A program made the position numbers and the translations under genes. This document shows positions 1-6,746 of a DNA stretch of 11,996 nucleotides, one piece after another. The stretch comes from Smithellaceae bacterium (GTDB lineage Bacteria > Desulfobacterota > Syntrophia > Syntrophales > Smithellaceae), in contig JAQVLL010000026.1 in NCBI GenBank assembly GCA_028704195.1, positions 1 through 11,996 on the forward strand. The letters run 5' to 3'. Numbering within the stretch: position 1 is the first letter of the stretch; each line of letters opens with the position of its first letter. The notes under the pieces were generated by a model. That model was not told where the DNA came from. It was given only the letters and a program-made list of their open reading frames with translations, and did no database searches.

Positions 1-472
1 CTCCCATGGCAAGCGCTCCGAGCGTCTCCCCGTGATAGGCGTCCGTGACGGCGGCAAACCTGGTTTTTTTCGTGCATCCGGTCTGCTGATGATAATGAAA
101 ACTCATTTTCAGCGCCGCTTCCACCGCCGATGATCCATTATCGGCAAAGAAAACTTTATTGAGCTTTGCGGGGGTGATCCGGACTATTTCCTGGGCCAGA
201 TCAATCGCCGGCTCATGAGAGAAATTGGCGAAGATGACATGCTCCAGTTTTTGCGCCTGATCACACAGCGCTTTGTTGATTCGTTCGTTGGCGTGACCGA
301 AAAGATTGACCCACCAGGACGACACGGCATCAAGGTAGCTCCGGCCCTCCGCATCATACAGGTACGCGCCTTTGCCCCGTTCAATGATAATCGGAGGAAA
401 GTCCTCATAGTCCTTCATCTGCGAACAGGGATGCCAGATATAGTTCAGATCTTTTTGCTGTAAAATATTCAA
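1..472 (-). CDS. bioA: Adenosylmethionine-8-amino-7-oxononanoate aminotransferase, N-terminal part (cut by window edge)
   Basis: BioA is a PLP-dependent class III aminotransferase that converts KAPA (8-amino-7-oxononanoate) to DAPA, using S-adenosylmethionine as amino donor in most species. About 157 residues are visible on the minus strand. Counted from the alternative ATG at 493, they include IWHPCSQMKDYE near residues 19-30, SSWWVNLFGH at 58-67, the cofactor-binding DNGSSAVE at 118-125 and AYHGET at 152-157. The catalytic PLP lysine lies beyond the left edge. Two starts compete. The ATG at 493 overlaps the bioF stop by 4 bases (ATGA) but has no good Shine-Dalgarno. The TTG at 472 has AAGGAGG five bases upstream and gives a normal family N-terminus, so I prefer it. 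It is the third gene of a bioD-bioF-bioA unit, probably translationally coupled to bioF. Confidence 0.95.
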   Translation of the reverse strand, partial: MNILQQKDLNYIWHPCSQMKDYEDFPPIIIERGKGAYLYDAEGRSYLDAVSSWWVNLFGHANERINKALCDQAQKLEHVIFANFSHEPAIDLAQEIVRITPAKLNKVFFADNGSSAVEAALKMSFHYHQQTGCTKKTRFAAVTDAYHGETLGALAMG

Positions 473-489
473 GCTGTCCTCCTTGCGTT

Positions 490-1665
490 TCATGACGGAA
501 TCACGCCTAACATACGCCCTACATTTCCGATGGCCTCAAGGGCCCGTGTGAGCTCACCTTTCGTATGGGTGGCCATGATGTTGATCCTTAACCGGCTGGT
601 GCCCGCGGGCACGGTCGGCGGCCGAATGGCGGAAACAAAAATCTTTTTCCCCATCAGGCGTTTGCTGAAATCAACCGCCACGTCCGGACGTCCCAGGACA
701 ATGGAAATGATCGGCGTGGGATAGTCAGCCACATCAAAACCCATGGTGCGAAGCTCTGTCCTGAACCAGAGGGAGTGTTCACGCAACGCATCCCGCGCTG
801 CAGGTTCTTTGCGGACAATATCCAGCGCCGCAAGGGACACCGCGATGATCGCCGGAGCCGGAGCGGTTGAAAAAATAAAACTGCGTGCCGTATTAACAAG
901 GTAATCAATCAGGTGATGTGAACCCGCCACAAAACCGCCCTCGCTGGCCAGAGCCTTGCTCAGCGTCCCCATCGCAATATCGATGCCCCCATCAAGGCCG
1001 AAGTGTTCAGCGGTGCCTCCCCCCTTCTTCCCCAGAACACCCGTGGCATGGGCGTCATCGACCATCAGCAGAAGCTTATGTTTCCGGGCAATCGCCACAA
1101 GCGCGGGCAGGGGCGCAATGTCACCGTCGACGCTGAACAGTCCGTCGGTGACAATCAGACCGGGCCTTCCTGGATATTGATCAATTTTCCGTTCGAGGTC
1201 CGCCGGATCGCAATGCTCATAGACAACGATTTCGGCACCGGACAGTCGGCAGCCGTCGATGATGCTGGCATGATTGAGGCGATCGGAAAAAATCACCCAG
1301 TCTTTGGAGGCAACTGCCGATAGGATGCCGACGTTGGCCATGTAGCCGGTGCCGAACACCAGCGCCGCTTCGGCACCTTTAAATGCGGCAATTTCCTCTT
1401 CCAGTTTCTTATGAATATCATAACTGCCCGTGGTCAGACGCGAACCGCCGGAACCCGTCCCGTATTTTTCGAGTGCGGCGTGCGCAGCGTTCCTGAGGCG
1501 CTCGTCGAAACAAAGCCCAAGATAGCTGTTGGATGACAGCATCAGAATGCCATCATCCGCGATGCGAACATGCGACCCCTGCGGCGAGAGCAGATATTTC
1601 ATCTGCCGGTGAAGACCGTCTGCCTTGATCTTCTGCAATTTTTTATCAAACCAATTTTCCGTCAT
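490..1665 (-). CDS. bioF: 8-amino-7-oxononanoate synthase (KAPA synthase)
   Basis: BioF is a cytosolic PLP enzyme of the alpha-oxoamine synthase family that condenses pimeloyl-ACP or pimeloyl-CoA with L-alanine, releasing CO2, to form KAPA. The 391-residue length is normal. Visible family features are GSGGSRLTTG (71-80), the substrate-site NHAS (131-134), the cofactor motif DDAHATG (203-209) and the PLP-lysine motif GTLSKALAS (233-241, K237). RPPTVPAGTSRLRI near the C-terminus is also typical. The ATG lies only 2 bp after the bioD stop, with no strong Shine-Dalgarno, so translation is probably coupled to bioD. Its stop overlaps the alternative ATG of bioA. No missing catalytic residue was seen. 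The related enzymes KBL and ALAS are the only realistic alternatives, and the bio neighbours decide for BioF. Confidence 0.97.
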   Translation of the reverse strand: MTENWFDKKLQKIKADGLHRQMKYLLSPQGSHVRIADDGILMLSSNSYLGLCFDERLRNAAHAALEKYGTGSGGSRLTTGSYDIHKKLEEEIAAFKGAEAALVFGTGYMANVGILSAVASKDWVIFSDRLNHASIIDGCRLSGAEIVVYEHCDPADLERKIDQYPGRPGLIVTDGLFSVDGDIAPLPALVAIARKHKLLLMVDDAHATGVLGKKGGGTAEHFGLDGGIDIAMGTLSKALASEGGFVAGSHHLIDYLVNTARSFIFSTAPAPAIIAVSLAALDIVRKEPAARDALREHSLWFRTELRTMGFDVADYPTPIISIVLGRPDVAVDFSKRLMGKKIFVSAIRPPTVPAGTSRLRINIMATHTKGELTRALEAIGNVGRMLGVIPS

Positions 1666-1667
1666 CT

Positions 1668-2423
1668 TTAAACGATTCCCATCAAGCTGATAATGTCATC
1701 AAAACGGACGGCCTGTTCAAAGATTTCCCCGAGATTTCCGGCCTGAAGATTTTCAGTATCCAGCGGCGCGACAACCGGCAGCGTAAAAACGGCTTCGACC
1801 CCCGACAGCTTTTTTATTGTCTCAACATTGTCCCGCTCGATGGGCGAATCGCCCATGACGTTCATAATGATGCCCTTGACGATCAGGCCGGCGCTTTTGG
1901 CATAACTAAGCGTCAGCAGCGTGTGATTGATCGTCCCCAGTCCGGTGCGCGCCACCAGCAGGCATGGAAACTTGAGCTCACGGATCAAATCATACTGCAT
2001 GAACCCACAATCATTCAGGGGAACGGCCAGACCTCCCGCACTCTCCGCGACGATCCAATCGTAGCGGGCCTTCAATGCATCAAGGCTTTTGCTGACGACG
2101 TCCTTGTCAATCGGGCGTCCGGCCATGCGCGAGGCCAGATGCGGCGAAACCGCATCGGCATAGACGAACGGCGTCACCTGTTCAGGATTATCAGCGAATC
2201 CGGAAACCACGTTGACAAAAGCCGCATCCACGGACACCCTGGCGCCGTCAACAACGGTCATGCCACTGGCCACCGGCTTAAAGTATGCTGCCCGGCATTG
2301 ATTTTTCAGAAGCAGGCGCATCATCCCCGCAGCAACCGCGGTTTTACCCACTCCCGTATCCGTGCCGATAATATAAATTCCTCTGTTCAATATCACGACC
2401 TGTTCATCTGTTTGCACTGCCAT
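1668..2423 (-). CDS. bioD: Dethiobiotin synthetase
   Basis: BioD is an ATP-dependent carboxylase that closes the ureido ring of dethiobiotin from DAPA and CO2. The 251-residue protein opens with the P-loop GTDTGVGKT (20-28). It then shows FKPVASG (48-54), the SPHLA segment (93-97) and AESAGGLAVPL (126-136), the equivalent of the family's EGAGG motif. The frame stays open to a TTG at 2447, but that codon has no ribosome binding site. The ATG at 2423 is preceded by a weak AGGG and gives a normal-length N-terminus, so I chose it. It is the first gene of the minus-strand bioDFA unit, divergent from rnk-bioB. A sigma70-like promoter candidate lies 70-100 bp upstream. Confidence 0.95.
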   Translation of the reverse strand: MAVQTDEQVVILNRGIYIIGTDTGVGKTAVAAGMMRLLLKNQCRAAYFKPVASGMTVVDGARVSVDAAFVNVVSGFADNPEQVTPFVYADAVSPHLASRMAGRPIDKDVVSKSLDALKARYDWIVAESAGGLAVPLNDCGFMQYDLIRELKFPCLLVARTGLGTINHTLLTLSYAKSAGLIVKGIIMNVMGDSPIERDNVETIKKLSGVEAVFTLPVVAPLDTENLQAGNLGEIFEQAVRFDDIISLMGIV

Positions 2424-2491
2424 ATCAAAAGACCCTGCACATGGCAACGAAAGAAAGTTTCGCGGGCAGACAAAATATCTTCTCCCGCCTG

Positions 2492-2520
2492 TTCTATTTT
2501 TTTAAAAATTGTGCTATAGT
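2492..2520 (+). promoter_or_regulatory. Candidate promoter of rnk-bioB with extended -10
   Basis: TGCTATAGT at 2512-2520 is an extended -10 box (TG, one base, then TATAGT). A weak -35 (TTCTAT, 2492-2497) lies 17 bases upstream. A start site near 2527 would give a leader of about 150 bases before rnk. A degenerate dyad (GTGcTAt to tTAaCAC, 2511-2530, five of seven pairs per arm) covers the -10 and could be an operator. Confidence 0.4.
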
Positions 2521-2523
2521 CAA
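2496..2523 (-). promoter_or_regulatory. Candidate promoter of bioDFA
   Basis: On the minus strand TTGACT (2523-2518) is followed after 16 bases by AAAAAT (2501-2496). This is a good -35 box with a mediocre -10. It overlaps the plus-strand candidate promoter for rnk, so the two units would compete for or share control. Inferred from sequence only. Confidence 0.35.
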
Positions 2524-2678
2524 TTAACACTAAAAACAGAAAAACAGAAAGCAGTCGTAAATCCGCATTGTTCTGTCATTTACCATAGTTGTTTTACCAT
2601 TGGCGGCGGTTCGTTTCTTAATCCACACTCGTTGAAGCAACCCCAGATAAAAGAAATATCAAGGGAGGACACACCATC

Positions 2679-3095
2679 ATGGCCGAGCGTGAAATTTACA
2701 TTACAAAATTTGATATGGACAGGCTGGTCCAACTGATTGAGGGGCTGCGTTTGTCGCCAAAAGCCAATCAGGACAATCTTGATCTTCTGGAAAAAGAGCT
2801 GTATCGCGCCGTGCTGGTTGAACCCGAGAACATTCCACGGGATGTGATCACCATGAATTCCCGGGTAAGCATTACAGATACCGCTACCGGCGAGAAAATG
2901 GTTTACACCCTGGTGTTTCCCTCCGGAGCTAATATTGCCGACAATAAATTATCCATTATGGCGCCTCTGGGCATGGCCCTTCTGGGATATCGGAAGGGGG
3001 ACATTGTGAAATGGACCGTCCCTTCCGGCGTTAAAAAACTTAAGGTCGATGATATCATTTATCAGCCGGAGGCGGCTGGCGATTACCATTTGTAA
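2679..3095 (+). CDS. rnk: Rnk-like GreA/GreB-domain protein
   Basis: The 138 residues match the size and layout of Rnk, the so-called regulator of nucleoside diphosphate kinase. A short N-terminal helical segment (about 1-50, with LLEKELYRAVLVEPENIP) leads into a GreA/GreB C-terminal FKBP-like domain (about 53-133). That domain contains VITMNSRVSITD, LVFPSGANI, SIMAPLGMALLG and GDIVKWTVPSG. The long acidic-tipped coiled coil of true Gre factors is absent. Rnk family members bind RNA polymerase near the secondary channel, which is established for the family and not shown here. A strong Shine-Dalgarno (AAGGGAGGA) precedes the ATG by 9 bases. bioB follows 58 bp downstream on the same strand, so the two are probably cotranscribed. 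A functional link to biotin is not evident. Confidence 0.88.
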   Translation: MAEREIYITKFDMDRLVQLIEGLRLSPKANQDNLDLLEKELYRAVLVEPENIPRDVITMNSRVSITDTATGEKMVYTLVFPSGANIADNKLSIMAPLGMALLGYRKGDIVKWTVPSGVKKLKVDDIIYQPEAAGDYHL

Positions 3096-3153
3096 GAATC
3101 AATTGCATCAATTACTTCAGAAAAATCGTGGCAAGAAAGACAGCAATAAAAGC

Positions 3154-4215
3154 ATGGATCTGATCGACACCCTGAACCATAAAGCCATGAAAGGGAGCGG
3201 CATCAGCGCATCGGAAGCACTGGAGATTTTCATCGAGGGAGCCGGCAGCCCTTATCGGATTTTCGCGGCGGCATCTCAGATCCGCGAACAATTCAAAGGC
3301 AAAAATATCATTCTTTGCGGCATCACCAACGCCAAGTCCGGCCGCTGTTCCGAGGATTGTAAATTCTGCGCGCAGTCCTCTCACTATTCAACCGACGTTC
3401 CTTCCTATACGCTCAAACCCGCAAAGCAAATGATCTCTGAAGCGGCCCGGGCAAAAAAAGACGGGGCTCAATTCTTTGGAATCGTCACCAGCGGAAAAAC
3501 CGTCAAAACCAAAAAAGAATGGAAGGAGATTTTTAAAGCCATTGAGGGCATGAATAAAATCGGCATTTTCCCATGCGCGTCGCTGGGCATGATCACCCCG
3601 GACAGAGCGCATGAACTCAAAGACGCCGGATTGTATCGCTATCACCACAACCTGGAAACAGCCCGCAGTTTTTTCAAAAATATCTGCACCACACACGATT
3701 ATGAAGAAAACATTGAAACCATCCGCGTCGCAAAAGAGGCGGGGCTGAGTGTTTGCGCAGGTACGTTGATCGGCATGGGAGAGAGTGTCAGGCACCGCAT
3801 TGAGCTTGCAGCAACTTTGCGCAACCTAAATGTCGATTCGATCCCGGTCAATATTCTCAATCCGATCAAAGGAACGCCGCTGGACCATCTGCGTCCCCTG
3901 CCGCCCATGGAAATCCTCATGACTATCGCCGTGTTCCGCTTCATGCTGCCGGATAAGGACATCAGACTTTGCGGCGGAAAGGAAAAAAATCTGCGGCAGC
4001 TTCTACCTTTAGGCATCATCGCGGGCGCCAATTCCCTGATGACCGGAAACTATCTGACCACCACGGGCCGGGATAGCAGGCTCGATCACGAAATGATTAT
4101 TGATCTGGGCCTTGCGCCAAGCCGGGAGCTCGACAGATGCCGCTGCGGCATGGAAGGTGATAACGCCTGCGGCGCCGCGTCAGGTCAAAAAAAGAAAAAG
4201 TCGCCGCGTCAATAA
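3154..4215 (+). CDS. bioB: Biotin synthase, radical SAM, probable anaerobe (type II) variant
   Basis: BioB inserts sulfur into dethiobiotin to make biotin, using a radical-SAM [4Fe-4S] cluster and an auxiliary cluster that donates sulfur. The 353-residue protein has the SAM motif CSEDCKFC (C65, C69, C72), YHHNLETA (163-170) and CAGTLIGMGE (201-210). Compared from memory with E. coli BioB, C141 matches C128, C201 matches C188 and R271 matches R260. The C97 position is glycine (G109, in FFGIVTSG), and an additional cysteine, C273, sits two residues after the conserved arginine (RLCGGKE). The C-terminus adds three cysteines (C329, C331, C339) and a lysine-rich tail. The frame is open upstream into rnk (ATG at 3049), but only the ATG at 3154 gives a normal N-terminus. 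Its Shine-Dalgarno is weak. Expression probably depends on the rnk promoter. Confidence 0.95.
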   Translation: MDLIDTLNHKAMKGSGISASEALEIFIEGAGSPYRIFAAASQIREQFKGKNIILCGITNAKSGRCSEDCKFCAQSSHYSTDVPSYTLKPAKQMISEAARAKKDGAQFFGIVTSGKTVKTKKEWKEIFKAIEGMNKIGIFPCASLGMITPDRAHELKDAGLYRYHHNLETARSFFKNICTTHDYEENIETIRVAKEAGLSVCAGTLIGMGESVRHRIELAATLRNLNVDSIPVNILNPIKGTPLDHLRPLPPMEILMTIAVFRFMLPDKDIRLCGGKEKNLRQLLPLGIIAGANSLMTGNYLTTTGRDSRLDHEMIIDLGLAPSRELDRCRCGMEGDNACGAASGQKKKKSPRQ

Positions 4216-4349
4216 AGGTTCAACCGGCGGGCAAATACGGTTCTCCTGCATACTATCAATGCACGCGTCCCTGAAATCATCAAAGGCCTGCAAATGCGTG
4301 AAGCAGCCCGAATAAACAATCCGGCAAAGATCGTTTTATCAATACTGTT

Positions 4350-4832
4350 TTACGGCCTTCTGATTCCCATGTATCTGCGGGGATATTTTGAATTGTGATA
4401 ATCGGTTATGGTCACACCCCGATGTTTTCTGGAAGATGATGAGTGAATAAACCGGACGGGTTCTCCCCGGTCAGAAATGATGATTCCTACATGCCCGACA
4501 GATGAACGGCTGTAGTTTGTGCCGGTAAATAAAATGATGTCTCCCTTTTGACAGTCCTCCAGGCTCACCGGCTGTCCAAAGTTCGAATACGCGGATGAAA
4601 TTCTGGGGACCTCGATGCCGAAATTTTTATAAACGTAATGCACAAAACCTGAACAGTCAAAACCTCTCTCGCCGTTGCCTGAGTACACATACGGTGTTCC
4701 CACGAACGATTCAGCAAACCTCACAATGCTGTCCTGCTCAGGAGCGGCCGGTATGTTGAATTTTTCCGCGCCTGCATCAACGATACTCAGGAGTAGAAGG
4801 ATACAAACAAGTATGGCTTGTTTTATCGGCAT
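4350..4832 (-). CDS. Secreted NlpC/P60 family cell-wall hydrolase
   Basis: NlpC/P60 enzymes are papain-like cysteine peptidases that usually cut the D-gamma-Glu to meso-DAP bond in peptidoglycan stem peptides. Counted from the in-frame TTG at 4841, the protein starts with a hydrophobic signal peptide (about 8-25, ending AGA), so it is probably exported to the periplasm. The catalytic cysteine is C63 in GFDCSGF, followed by H117 in VGHVGI and H133 in FIHSSS. AESFVGTPYVYSGNG upstream and QKGDIILF are further family signatures. At about 160 residues it is a single-domain enzyme without SH3 or LysM targeting modules. The ATG at 4832 is preferred over the TTG; neither has a strong ribosome binding site. 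The gene is convergent with bioB. It has its own promoter at 4871-4898. Confidence 0.9.
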   Translation of the reverse strand: MPIKQAILVCILLLLSIVDAGAEKFNIPAAPEQDSIVRFAESFVGTPYVYSGNGERGFDCSGFVHYVYKNFGIEVPRISSAYSNFGQPVSLEDCQKGDIILFTGTNYSRSSVGHVGIIISDRGEPVRFIHSSSSRKHRGVTITDYHNSKYPRRYMGIRRP

Positions 4833-4870
4833 ATTCTTCAAGCAGCACTCACAGAATTTTTGGTGTTTAC

Positions 4871-4898
4871 TTTATAAGAAAATTTTCCGGTATGTCAA
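4871..4898 (-). promoter_or_regulatory. Sigma70-like promoter of the NlpC/P60 gene
   Basis: On the minus strand a perfect -35 TTGACA (4898-4893) is followed after 16 bases by TATAAA (4876-4871), five of six matches to the -10 consensus. Transcription would start near 4864, giving a leader of about 30 bases before the ATG at 4832. Confidence 0.75.
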
Positions 4899-4922
4899 GA
4901 AATTCCTGGGCATGCGTGAACA

Positions 4923-4964
4923 GTCGCTGAGCCTGTCGAAGCCGGTCGCTGAGCCTGTCGAAGC
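4923..4964. repeat. Two tandem copies of a REP-like 20-mer
   Basis: GTCGCTGAGCCTGTCGAAGC occurs at 4923-4942 and again, identical, at 4945-4964, a period of 22. The reverse complement contains TTCGACAGGCTCAGCGAC, which resembles a short interspersed motif recurrent in intergenic DNA of many GC-rich and deltaproteobacterial genomes (recalled, not searched). GCCGG at 4941-4945 and CCGGC at 4966-4970 form an inverted pair around the second copy. It sits just upstream of the NlpC/P60 promoter and beyond the 3' end of rmuC. The rest of the gap 4842-5093 shows nothing I can assign. Confidence 0.75.
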
Positions 4965-5093
4965 GCCGGCTTCATCATCTCATTAAGCAATACATTTAAA
5001 AGTTAACAGCGTTCACCCACTCTGCAGGTTCAATCTTGCAGATTGATCCATGGTTTGAATATTTATTTCAAGCCCTGACCCCATGCCGACTGC

Positions 5094-6410
5094 TCAATCC
5101 GCTTCAGGTTCCGCGGCATTGATTTCTTCGGTCGTTCCCGGCAGGGATTCCACGGCTTTTAATTTACCTGCAAGTGTCCGTGTCTTTTTCTGCGCGTCGT
5201 CCACGGAAGTCGCGGCTTGATCGAGTCTTCTGCGCACCGCATCGAGGGAATCACCGAATTTGCCGAATGCTGACTTCACTTCGCCCAACACTTTCCAGAC
5301 TTCGCCGGAGCGCTTCTGGATCGCCAGCGTGCGGAAACCCATTTGCAGGCTGTTGAGAAATGCGGCAAACGTTGAGGGACCGGAAATCACAATGCGATAT
5401 TCACGCTGGAGGTTTGATACCAGCACCGTGCGGCGGATCACTTCGGCGTAAAGCCCCTCCGACGGCAGAAACATGATGCCAAAATCCGTGGTTTTGGGAG
5501 GATCAATATATTTTTGCGATATGTCTTTGGCAGCCTTTTTAATGCTGTTTTCCAACTGCCGGACAGCATCTTCCGCGGTAGACACATCCCCTTTTTCCTG
5601 CGCTTCCATCAACCGTGAGTAGTCTTCCATCGGGAATTTTGCATCCACCGGAATCAGAACAAAATCGGAGGGTGAGTCGCCCTGGCCGGGCAGTTTGATG
5701 ACGAATTCTACAAAATCCCCACCCGTGTCCTTTATCTTGACATTCTTTAAGTATTGCTCCGGCGACAATATCTCTTCCAAAAGCGCGCCCAGCTGAACCT
5801 CCCCCCAGGTGCCGCGCAACTTGACGTTGGTAAGTACTTTTTTCAGATCGCCTACGCCCGCGGCGAGCGTTCGCATGTCGCCAAGACCCTGATGGACCTG
5901 CTCGAGACGCTCTGAAACCTGTTTGAAGGATTCACCCAGTCTTTTTTCCAGCGTGTTTTGCAATTTTTCATCAACGGTTTCACGCATGCGATCAAGCTGG
6001 CGGGCGCTGTCTTCCTGAATTTGTTTCAGTTTCGTGTCAATCTCAAGACGGATGTTGTTCAGTTTCGTTTCATTGGCCGCGGTCAGTGCGTTCAGTTGCC
6101 TGGCAAAACTCTCCATCTGGTCGTTTTGAATTTTGGCAATGTCGGCCATGCGCGTTTGGACAGAATCACCGAATGATTTTAGCGATCCCGCGAGTTCTGT
6201 TCTTTCCTGCTGCGACTGTGCCTGCATCTCCGCACGCGAACGGGCAATCTCATCACGGACTGAACGATCGGTTCTTTCCTGCGCATCCTGCAGGGCGTGC
6301 AGTTTACCGGTCAAAGGCGTCCAGTCTATAGAGCTTCGCTTCAGTTGCCAGATAAGCAGCACGACAATGATCAGGAGAATTACCAGAATGATGTATAAAA
6401 TAATTTCCAT
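5094..6410 (-). CDS. rmuC: DNA recombination protein RmuC homologue
   Basis: RmuC family proteins limit inverted-repeat-stimulated recombination, possibly through a nuclease-like domain; the biochemical activity remains poorly defined. The 438 residues begin with a single membrane helix (about 2-22). A long heptad-rich coiled coil follows (about 38-190, rich in Gln, Glu, Arg and Lys). The conserved RmuC domain then runs from LRGTWGEVQLG (198-208) through PVDAKFPMEDYSRLMEA (254-270), GIMFLPSEGLYAEVIR (311-326) and GPSTFAAFLNSLQMGFR (344-360). A short helical tail follows, ending in acidic residues. Size and order match the family. The ATG at 6410 leaves the membrane helix at the very N-terminus, as expected; its Shine-Dalgarno is weak. 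It is a monocistronic minus-strand gene with its own promoter at 6450-6479. Confidence 0.95.
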   Translation of the reverse strand: MEIILYIILVILLIIVVLLIWQLKRSSIDWTPLTGKLHALQDAQERTDRSVRDEIARSRAEMQAQSQQERTELAGSLKSFGDSVQTRMADIAKIQNDQMESFARQLNALTAANETKLNNIRLEIDTKLKQIQEDSARQLDRMRETVDEKLQNTLEKRLGESFKQVSERLEQVHQGLGDMRTLAAGVGDLKKVLTNVKLRGTWGEVQLGALLEEILSPEQYLKNVKIKDTGGDFVEFVIKLPGQGDSPSDFVLIPVDAKFPMEDYSRLMEAQEKGDVSTAEDAVRQLENSIKKAAKDISQKYIDPPKTTDFGIMFLPSEGLYAEVIRRTVLVSNLQREYRIVISGPSTFAAFLNSLQMGFRTLAIQKRSGEVWKVLGEVKSAFGKFGDSLDAVRRRLDQAATSVDDAQKKTRTLAGKLKAVESLPGTTEEINAAEPEAD

Positions 6411-6449
6411 TCAATCCATCAAAAACAGGGGTTGGAATCATGTTTGTGG

Positions 6450-6479
6450 AATATAGCGGTCATAGGTTTCAGGTGTCAA
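6450..6479 (-). promoter_or_regulatory. Sigma70-like promoter of rmuC
   Basis: On the minus strand TTGACA (6479-6474) is separated by 18 bases from TATATT (6455-6450). The -35 is perfect and the -10 matches five of six positions. A start site near 6443 gives a leader of about 33 bases. Confidence 0.75.
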
Positions 6480-6567
6480 GAAAAATCGGGTGCTGTGTAT
6501 TATTAACAGTTCAATAATAGTAGCGATTTTTGATCAGATGACAGTATCATCATCACTCAGCGAACAC

Positions 6568-6619
6568 CCTGATAACCTGATAACCTGATAACCTGAAGGT
6601 CACGCGAGGTCACGCGAGG
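6568..6619. repeat. Two adjacent microsatellites (8-bp and 10-bp units)
   Basis: CCTGATAA is repeated three times with a partial fourth copy (6568-6597). It is followed immediately by GGTCACGCGA twice plus GG (6598-6619). The pair lies in the 336-bp gap between the divergent rmuC and csoR-like genes. Apart from the promoters at each end, nothing else in that gap (about 6480-6567 and 6620-6698) could be assigned. Confidence 0.85.
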
Positions 6620-6698
6620 GTGTAAGCAGGAATGACTCGTGTTGATTCTATTGAGAGACTATTAATAAGTAGAACCGTTTTCCCGTACAAATAACCTC

Positions 6699-6727
6699 TT
6701 GACAAATAGCCACCTTATGCGTATTAT
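6699..6727 (+). promoter_or_regulatory. Sigma70-like promoter of the csoR-ferredoxin-cytochrome b operon
   Basis: TTGACA (6699-6704), a 17-base spacer and TATTAT (6722-6727) make a near-consensus promoter. The start site should fall near 6733-6735, only about 12-14 bases before the ATG, so the leader is extremely short. The -10 box overlaps the first bases of the inverted repeat at 6725-6743. Confidence 0.85.
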
Positions 6728-6743
6728 ACCCCCATGGGGTATA
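6725..6743. promoter_or_regulatory. CsoR-type operator, perfect inverted repeat
   Basis: TATACCCC-CAT-GGGGTATA is a perfect 8-bp inverted repeat with a 3-base centre. A/T ends with a G/C-rich interior (ACCC/GGGT type) are the hallmark of CsoR-family operators. It covers the end of the -10 box and the expected start site, so binding should block transcription. Its right arm GGGG (6736-6739) is also the only plausible Shine-Dalgarno for the downstream ATG. Confidence 0.8.
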
Positions 6744-6746
6744 TAA

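Noticed and set aside
2424..2447. Longer BioD starting at a TTG
   Set aside because: No Shine-Dalgarno and eight residues outside the family N-terminus; the ATG at 2423 is adequate.
3049..3153. N-terminal extension of BioB from an ATG inside rnk
   Set aside because: The extra 35 residues overlap rnk in another frame, have no usable ribosome binding site spacing and are not part of normal BioB.
4222..4242. AACCG/CGGTT hairpin between convergent bioB and the NlpC/P60 gene
   Set aside because: Five pairs and no T-run; too weak to call a terminator.
4675..4986. 103-residue frame antisense to the NlpC/P60 gene
   Set aside because: Shadow of the real gene; its C-terminus merely reads through the REP-like repeats.
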